Source of the DNA: Paenibacillus baekrokdamisoli
GTDB lineage: Bacteria; Bacillota; Bacilli; Paenibacillales; Paenibacillaceae
Reading direction: 5' to 3'
Assembly (NCBI RefSeq): GCF_003945345.1
Contig: NZ_AP019308.1
Span: 6,266,001 to 6,330,000 of the forward strand
Length of the DNA stretch: 64,000 nucleotides
The notes beneath the pieces were generated by a model that was not told where the DNA came from, made no database searches, and saw nothing but the letters and a program-made list of their open reading frames with translations. The translations under genes were made by a program, and so were the position numbers. Position 1 is the first letter of the stretch. Every line of letters begins with the position of its first letter. Shown here one piece after another: positions 59,933 through 64,000 of this stretch.

Positions 59933-61081
59933 GTGAGAGCACTGAACATAGAGATTAGATTGCCGAAGATGGGATCAACCATGGAAGAAGCGCACATCGT
60001 CACATGGGAGAAGCAGGTTGGCGAATATATTCAAATGAAGGAAGTCCTGGCCACGATAGAGACCGACAAAGCAACTCTGGAAATTGAATCTTCTGAGCAA
60101 GGGTTTCTTATCGAACAGCGGGTCAAGCCCGGTGATGCGATTGCTGTTGGTGGCATAATCGGCATTCTTTCCGACCATCAGGGGAGTGGAGACGTGATAC
60201 GCAGCGAACGAATTCGTGTATCGCCAGCCGCAAGAAGGCTTTCCGTACAGAAGGGTATCGAACTTAACACGATCGACGGAACAGGACCGGATGGAAGAAT
60301 TGTGCTGCGTGATATTATAGGTGTACCAGTAACGATGGAGTCTTCTGAGAGCGGTGCAGAGCGAGAAGCACCCCAAGACACGACTTCCAAGAAACCACTA
60401 AGTGCCATGCGAAAAATGATCGCTGAAAGACTTACCTATAGTTTCCGTGAAATCCCGCAATTCCAAGTAAAGAGCAGTGTGGATCTATGCCATGTGTTGA
60501 AAATCCGTGAAATGTTAGTCCATAGCGTTGAGGAGACAGTCGGGGTTCGGTTATCCGTGCTGGATTTCATTATTCAGGCTGTGGGCCGTGTATTAAGGCA
60601 GGTACCTCAGGTGAACGTTTCCTTCTGCACGGATCCAAGCGGCTCGTATATTTTGGAGCATCAAGAGGTCAATATTGGACTAGCCGTTTCCGTACAGGAT
60701 GGTCTTGTGGTGCCGGTTATACGTAATGCCGACCAATTGTCTCTTGTTGAGATCGCCAAGCGGAGACATGCCCTTGTAAGTAAAGCCAAAGCGGGCACAT
60801 TAAGTGTCGGTGAGATGACGGGAGGCACGTTCACGATTTCAAGTCTGGCCACCTTTGATATTGCTGAATTCACAGCGCTCATCAATCCACCAGAGGCTGG
60901 TATTCTGGCAGTCGGTATGGCTAGGAAAATGCCGGTTGTAGTCGGTGATTCGATTGAGGTTGCTACAATGATGGATTTGAATGCTTCTTTTGATCATCGC
61001 CCTTTTGACGGGGCAGATGGGGCACAGTTCATGCAGCTGCTCTCGCGTCAATTGCAAAGTGATCGCTGGAAATTGGTCTGA
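59933..61081 (+). CDS. Dihydrolipoamide acyltransferase (E2) of the 2-oxo acid dehydrogenase complex
   Basis: A 382-residue protein. A single lipoyl domain (~1-80) has the lipoylated Lys in IETDKATLEIES. A peripheral subunit-binding domain lies at ~98-133 (SPAARRLSVQKGIELNTIDG...GPDGRI). The catalytic domain at ~155-382 has DHRPFDGADGAQFM, the HxxxDG active site. GTG 59933 overlaps the ribosome binding site AAGAGGTGAG; a CTG at 59942 would have better spacing, so the first three residues are uncertain. It is the last gene of the operon and carries the acyl group to CoA, so the pathway ends in an acyl-CoA. Confidence 0.93.
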   Translation: MRALNIEIRLPKMGSTMEEAHIVTWEKQVGEYIQMKEVLATIETDKATLEIESSEQGFLIEQRVKPGDAIAVGGIIGILSDHQGSGDVIRSERIRVSPAARRLSVQKGIELNTIDGTGPDGRIVLRDIIGVPVTMESSESGAEREAPQDTTSKKPLSAMRKMIAERLTYSFREIPQFQVKSSVDLCHVLKIREMLVHSVEETVGVRLSVLDFIIQAVGRVLRQVPQVNVSFCTDPSGSYILEHQEVNIGLAVSVQDGLVVPVIRNADQLSLVEIAKRRHALVSKAKAGTLSVGEMTGGTFTISSLATFDIAEFTALINPPEAGILAVGMARKMPVVVGDSIEVATMMDLNASFDHRPFDGADGAQFMQLLSRQLQSDRWKLV

Positions 61082-61084
61082 GGA

Positions 61085-61157
61085 TAGATTGAAATGAAGT
61101 AACGACTAATTGAGCAGTTTGCAAGCAGGACCAAATCACCCACCAGGGTGATTTTTT
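61085..61157 (+). terminator. Intrinsic terminator with conserved upstream arm (copy 2)
   Basis: AAATCACCC (61133-61141), loop ACCA, GGGTGATTT (61146-61154) and further T. The ~50 bases before it (TAGATTGA..., GCAAGCAGGAC) match the block before the 33.1-kb terminator. It closes the catabolic operon. Confidence 0.92.
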
Positions 61158-61234
61158 ATATGAAGCCGCTCTTCTCCCTTTTAGCTAATCTATCATCCTA
61201 AGCAGATATTAATGTTTTTAATCAGATCGTAATA

Positions 61235-61263
61235 TTGTTGTGCGTTACTGGATTCAATAGAAT
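61235..61263 (+). promoter_or_regulatory. Sigma-A-like promoter of the 61.3-kb binding protein
   Basis: TTGTTG (61235-61240), a 17-base spacer and TAGAAT (61258-61263). Each hexamer departs from consensus by two or fewer bases. A cre-like site follows. Confidence 0.5.
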
Positions 61264-61277
61264 TAATATAAGCGATA

Positions 61278-61291
61278 TGTTAACGCTTTCA
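61278..61291 (+). promoter_or_regulatory. cre-like catabolite repression site
   Basis: TGTTAACGCTTTCA matches the CcpA consensus TGWAANCGNTNWCA at 13 of 14 positions and lies just after the predicted transcription start. No TTCA-N6-TGAA box was seen here, so this gene seems outside the IclR regulon. Confidence 0.6.
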
Positions 61292-61324
61292 ATTAGGGTT
61301 GATACCAAGCACAAAAGGGGAGAC

Positions 61325-63238
61325 ATGAGTATGGCAAAAAAATTACTAAGCTTAACCATCGTAATAACATTACTTGCCGCTATTATCTCAGCGTGTACGA
61401 ACAGCAATAATACCGTAACTCCATCCAGTGGCAAAACAAGTAAAGAAACCACACAGCCATCGTCCTCAGCTGCTGAAGAAAAAGGCTACAAGCCTACAAA
61501 AGATTTGGAGCTGACCATCTGGAATACGCAAGGTACTGACGTGCAAGCCGTGGATAGGCCGAAGGAAGATATCCCAGGCGATTGGCTATATCAGAAAACG
61601 AAGGTAAAGGTTAAGGAGTTCTATGGGAATGGAGGGCAACAATGGGAGCCAAAGCTTACAACGCTAGTAGCGAGCGGCAACCTGCCTAGTCTCGTTCTCA
61701 CACAAGCAGGTCAAGGTCCTGCTCACCACGCTAAGCTGCATGAAGGCGATCTGAACTGGGAACTGACTCCGGAGATGCTGCAGAAATATGCTCCCGAAGT
61801 ATGGAAAAATGTGCCGGAGTATGTATGGGAATCTATCAAAGTAGACGGTAAGATCTATGGCGTTCCCTATAATTTTCGCGTGAATAAGGAACTGGACCCC
61901 GGATTGTCTGACGATATGATGAATTCATTCGGTACATTTAAAAATAAAATTGCCAGCGACATCCTGTATGTTAGAGACGACATCCTGAAGAAGCTGATTC
62001 CGACGGCAATGAACTATGAAGAAGCGATGAAGCGGATTAAAGAAAAGAACGCTCCCATCGGTGACGACTTCGTACTGCCTATCAAAACCACGGATGAATA
62101 TATCAAGTTTATGTACGACATCAAAGCTCTTGGGTTAAAGGAAGGGAACAATCCCGTCTTTGCCAGCGGATATGACGGCGGCGACAACTGGATCGCTCTC
62201 AGCGTTCTTGGAGCAGAAATGATGGGCTACAAGGGCTACTATTACACCGGCTGGTTGAACATTCCGGAGAGAAAAATGGATTTCGGCTATTTAAACCCCG
62301 TCTTTAAAGAAGCGGCGAAAATTCAAAACAAGATGATCAACGATAAAGTCATTGATCCGGAATCGCTCGTTCACAACGCAGAGAAGTTCAAGGAAAAGGT
62401 CATGAACGGTCAGTATGCGATAGTACCGGTATCATGGATCGGGATGTCGGTCGATCAAGTAAATACGGAACTGGAAAAGGCGGGTAAAGCGTTCAGGTAT
62501 ATGCCTTTCTATACGCAAGTGGCACAAAGAGCCGAATTTCCTGCGTATTTGGAGGGGCCGCCTTCGTTCCTGGACACATTGTCCATCTTGAAAACGGTCA
62601 AGGAAGATCAAGTGCCGCAAGTGCTTAACTGGATTAATACGATGTTTACAGCCGAATGGGATGAAATCAAGTTCTGGGGAACGAAGGAAGCGGGCCTCTA
62701 TGAGGAGCTTCCAGATGGAACGAGAAAGTTTAAAGATGCCAGCCTCCAGAAGTTCTTGATCGACGGCGATATGGCCGCGATGGATTGGAAGGATGCCAAA
62801 GGGCTGAACTTCAACAGCATTCCCTACAGCGGGGGGACCCCGGGGTTCTGGTACGGCGTAGAGAAATGGGCGGATTCGGCCAGTGTATTCAATCCTCTTA
62901 TTCTGAATAAGCTTACCCGCTTTGATACATTGGCCAAGGCGATTAAAATTCCGGTTACAAGCCCATGGGTGAAGGGATTGGTGCCCGTTCCGAATGTGCA
63001 ATCCTGGTCGGCAGAATATGCCAATATTCCTGAAGTGCAGAAGCTTTGGTCGACAAGAGCGACATGGGATAACCCGTTCAAGATCACTTTAACCGCCAAA
63101 AATGAAGAGGAATTCAACAAAAAATGGGATGCCGCCGTTTCCAACTTCAGAAAGGTAATCGACGTGGATAAGATGCTTGAGGAGCAGACCCGAATTGCCC
63201 TTCCTCTATTGGAGAAGCGGGAAGCTCAGACCAAATAA
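61325..63238 (+). CDS. Large solute-binding lipoprotein, LplA-like
   Basis: A 637-residue protein. The lipobox is IISAC after a short signal. ATG 61325 follows AGGGGAG; ATG 61331 is also possible. The domain LELTIWNTQGTDVQAVDRPK, TTLVASGNLPSLVLTQAG, KIYGVPYNFRVNKE and GYKGYYYTGWLNIPE resembles the large binding proteins of LplB/LplC importers. No permease follows within the window. Instead a secreted beta-helix protein does, so the importer may lie beyond the edge or be shared. The ligand may be a pectin-like or other polysaccharide fragment. Confidence 0.88.
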   Translation: MSMAKKLLSLTIVITLLAAIISACTNSNNTVTPSSGKTSKETTQPSSSAAEEKGYKPTKDLELTIWNTQGTDVQAVDRPKEDIPGDWLYQKTKVKVKEFYGNGGQQWEPKLTTLVASGNLPSLVLTQAGQGPAHHAKLHEGDLNWELTPEMLQKYAPEVWKNVPEYVWESIKVDGKIYGVPYNFRVNKELDPGLSDDMMNSFGTFKNKIASDILYVRDDILKKLIPTAMNYEEAMKRIKEKNAPIGDDFVLPIKTTDEYIKFMYDIKALGLKEGNNPVFASGYDGGDNWIALSVLGAEMMGYKGYYYTGWLNIPERKMDFGYLNPVFKEAAKIQNKMINDKVIDPESLVHNAEKFKEKVMNGQYAIVPVSWIGMSVDQVNTELEKAGKAFRYMPFYTQVAQRAEFPAYLEGPPSFLDTLSILKTVKEDQVPQVLNWINTMFTAEWDEIKFWGTKEAGLYEELPDGTRKFKDASLQKFLIDGDMAAMDWKDAKGLNFNSIPYSGGTPGFWYGVEKWADSASVFNPLILNKLTRFDTLAKAIKIPVTSPWVKGLVPVPNVQSWSAEYANIPEVQKLWSTRATWDNPFKITLTAKNEEEFNKKWDAAVSNFRKVIDVDKMLEEQTRIALPLLEKREAQTK

Positions 63239-63254
63239 ATTCCCATAATGGCAC

Positions 63255-63334
63255 CGGCAGGGAGTGTGCAGGCTTTGCGGCACTGGCTTTGCAGTACTGG
63301 CTTTGCAGCACTGGCTTTGCAGCACTTCCTGCCG
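63255..63334 (+). repeat. Four 14-bp tandem repeats in the loop of a hairpin
   Basis: GGCTTTGCAGCACT-type units run without gaps from 63271 to 63326 (four copies, two substitutions in the first two). They are enclosed by CGGCAGGGAGTGTGC (63255-63269) and GCAGCACTTCCTGCCG (63319-63334), which pair almost fully. The last repeat overlaps the right arm. It could act as the terminator of the binding-protein gene, with repeat number varying between strains. Confidence 0.85.
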
Positions 63335-63379
63335 TTGTCATAGGAGTACTCAAATCAACTCGATTGGGAGGGAATTAAA

Positions 63380-64000
63380 ATGAGCATGAGAAAATTCGTT
63401 TTATCCTTCGTCCTGTGTTTGGTTCTGTTTACTTGTTTGTTTATATTTACGGCATCGGCCTCCACCCAAGCCTCTTATTATGTAGACCCTGCAGCAGGCA
63501 GTGATACGAATTCCGGCGCGATCGGCTCCCCTTTCAAAACAATTGAGAAAGCGCGGGATACCGTTCGCACGATTAACGCCAATATGACCGGGGATATTAT
63601 CGTCTATCTTCGGGGCGGAGACCATGTTCTGACAAGCGCTCTTCAATTAAATCAGAGCGATTCGGGTACGAACGGCAACAACGTCATCTATAAAAGCTAC
63701 CCGGGAGAAACGCCCGTCATAAGCGGCGGTCAAACCATAACGGGATGGACTTTGCATGATGCCGTAAATAACATATGGAAAGCTGACGTCAGTCCCTCAT
63801 TGGAAACCCGCCAGCTCTATGTGAACGGTACACGGGCCGTTCGCGCAAGAACCTCCGGCGGACTGCCGGGGGCTATCGTCAATTCCACGGGCTACACGAC
63901 ATCGGATACGAATATGCAGAACTGGGCGAACATAAGTGACGTCGAGTTCGTGTATAAAATAGCCTGGGTGGAGCTGCGGGTAGGTATTGCAAGCATCTCC
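63380..64000 (+). CDS. Secreted right-handed beta-helix protein (pectate-lyase-like), 3' truncated by window
   Basis: The first 207 residues are visible; the frame is open to the last base. GGGAGG lies before ATG 63380. A signal peptide (FVLSFVLCLVLFTCLFIFTA) ends near ASAS. Then ASYYVDPAAGSDTNSGAIGS and PFKTIEKARDTVRTI form the typical start of parallel beta-helix enzymes such as pectate lyases and alginate/hyaluronate-type lyases, continued by DIIVYLRGGDHVL and PVISGGQTITGW. Catalytic coils lie outside the window. It probably degrades an extracellular polysaccharide whose fragments the preceding lipoprotein binds. Confidence 0.82.
   Translation, partial: MSMRKFVLSFVLCLVLFTCLFIFTASASTQASYYVDPAAGSDTNSGAIGSPFKTIEKARDTVRTINANMTGDIIVYLRGGDHVLTSALQLNQSDSGTNGNNVIYKSYPGETPVISGGQTITGWTLHDAVNNIWKADVSPSLETRQLYVNGTRAVRARTSGGLPGAIVNSTGYTTSDTNMQNWANISDVEFVYKIAWVELRVGIASIS

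Noticed and set aside
62432..63001. 189-codon minus-strand open frame
   Set aside because: It is fully antisense to the large lipoprotein gene, whose sequence fits its family along the whole length.
63256..63330. Possible CRISPR array
   Set aside because: The four 14-bp units are contiguous with no spacers and lie in a hairpin loop. No cas gene is nearby.

Overview
The window looks like a chromosomal segment of a low-to-moderate G+C Gram-positive carbohydrate specialist, most likely Paenibacillus or a close relative. The reasons are strong GGAGG-type ribosome binding sites with frequent GTG/TTG starts, lipoprotein-type solute-binding proteins with two-permease importers and no local ATPase, an S-layer-homology (SLH) exoprotein, and AraC- and IclR-type sugar regulators. 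Nearly all genes lie on the + strand. No tRNA, rRNA, CRISPR array, complete transposase or phage gene was found.

Layout. (1) About 1-17.6 kb is a fructan/levan locus: the end of a secreted GH32 enzyme with an Ig-like domain, a Gfo/Idh/MocA dehydrogenase, a solute-binding protein fused to carbohydrate-binding modules with two permeases, a trio of an NHL/TPR membrane protein, a Yip1-like membrane protein and a DUF5696 protein, a second two-permease importer with its lipoprotein, and two further GH32 enzymes. (2) 17.8-19.8 kb holds two minus-strand housekeeping-type genes, a monoglyceride-lipase-like hydrolase and an old-yellow-enzyme reductase. (3) 19.9-24.7 kb holds a mutarotase-like protein, an unrecognised 761-residue protein that may be an alpha/alpha-barrel enzyme, and a tandemly duplicated SGNH esterase. 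(4) 24.9-33.1 kb is an LplB/LplC/LplA-like importer, a divergent AraC regulator, and an operon of two Gfo/Idh/MocA dehydrogenases and a sugar isomerase/epimerase. (5) 33.2-61.1 kb appears to be an IclR-controlled regulon: a secreted discoidin-domain glycosidase-like protein, iclR, two DUF4838 proteins (one cytoplasmic, one secreted and SLH-anchored), then a roughly 15.7 kb run of 15 co-directional genes. That run encodes an importer, two SDRs, a creatininase-family hydrolase, an unrecognised protein, RidA, an SMP-30 lactonase, an M81/MlrC hydrolase, an enolase-superfamily dehydratase, a tautomerase and a full 2-oxo acid dehydrogenase complex (E1alpha, E1beta, E3, E2). (6) 61.3 kb to the end starts another locus with a lipoprotein and a secreted beta-helix protein cut by the window edge.

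How it fits together. Region 5 is the best candidate for an undescribed system. Extracellular DUF4838 and discoidin proteins would release a sugar-acid-like or nitrogen-containing unit, the importer would take it up, and the operon would convert it by lactone/amide hydrolysis, dehydration, oxidation and oxidative decarboxylation to an acyl-CoA. The regulation is visible in the DNA. TTCA-N6-TGAA-type boxes recur at the discoidin gene, iclR, the cytoplasmic DUF4838 gene and the operon promoter. At the last two, paired boxes sit at identical spacing upstream of near-consensus sigma-A promoters. The exact substrate cannot be read from sequence.
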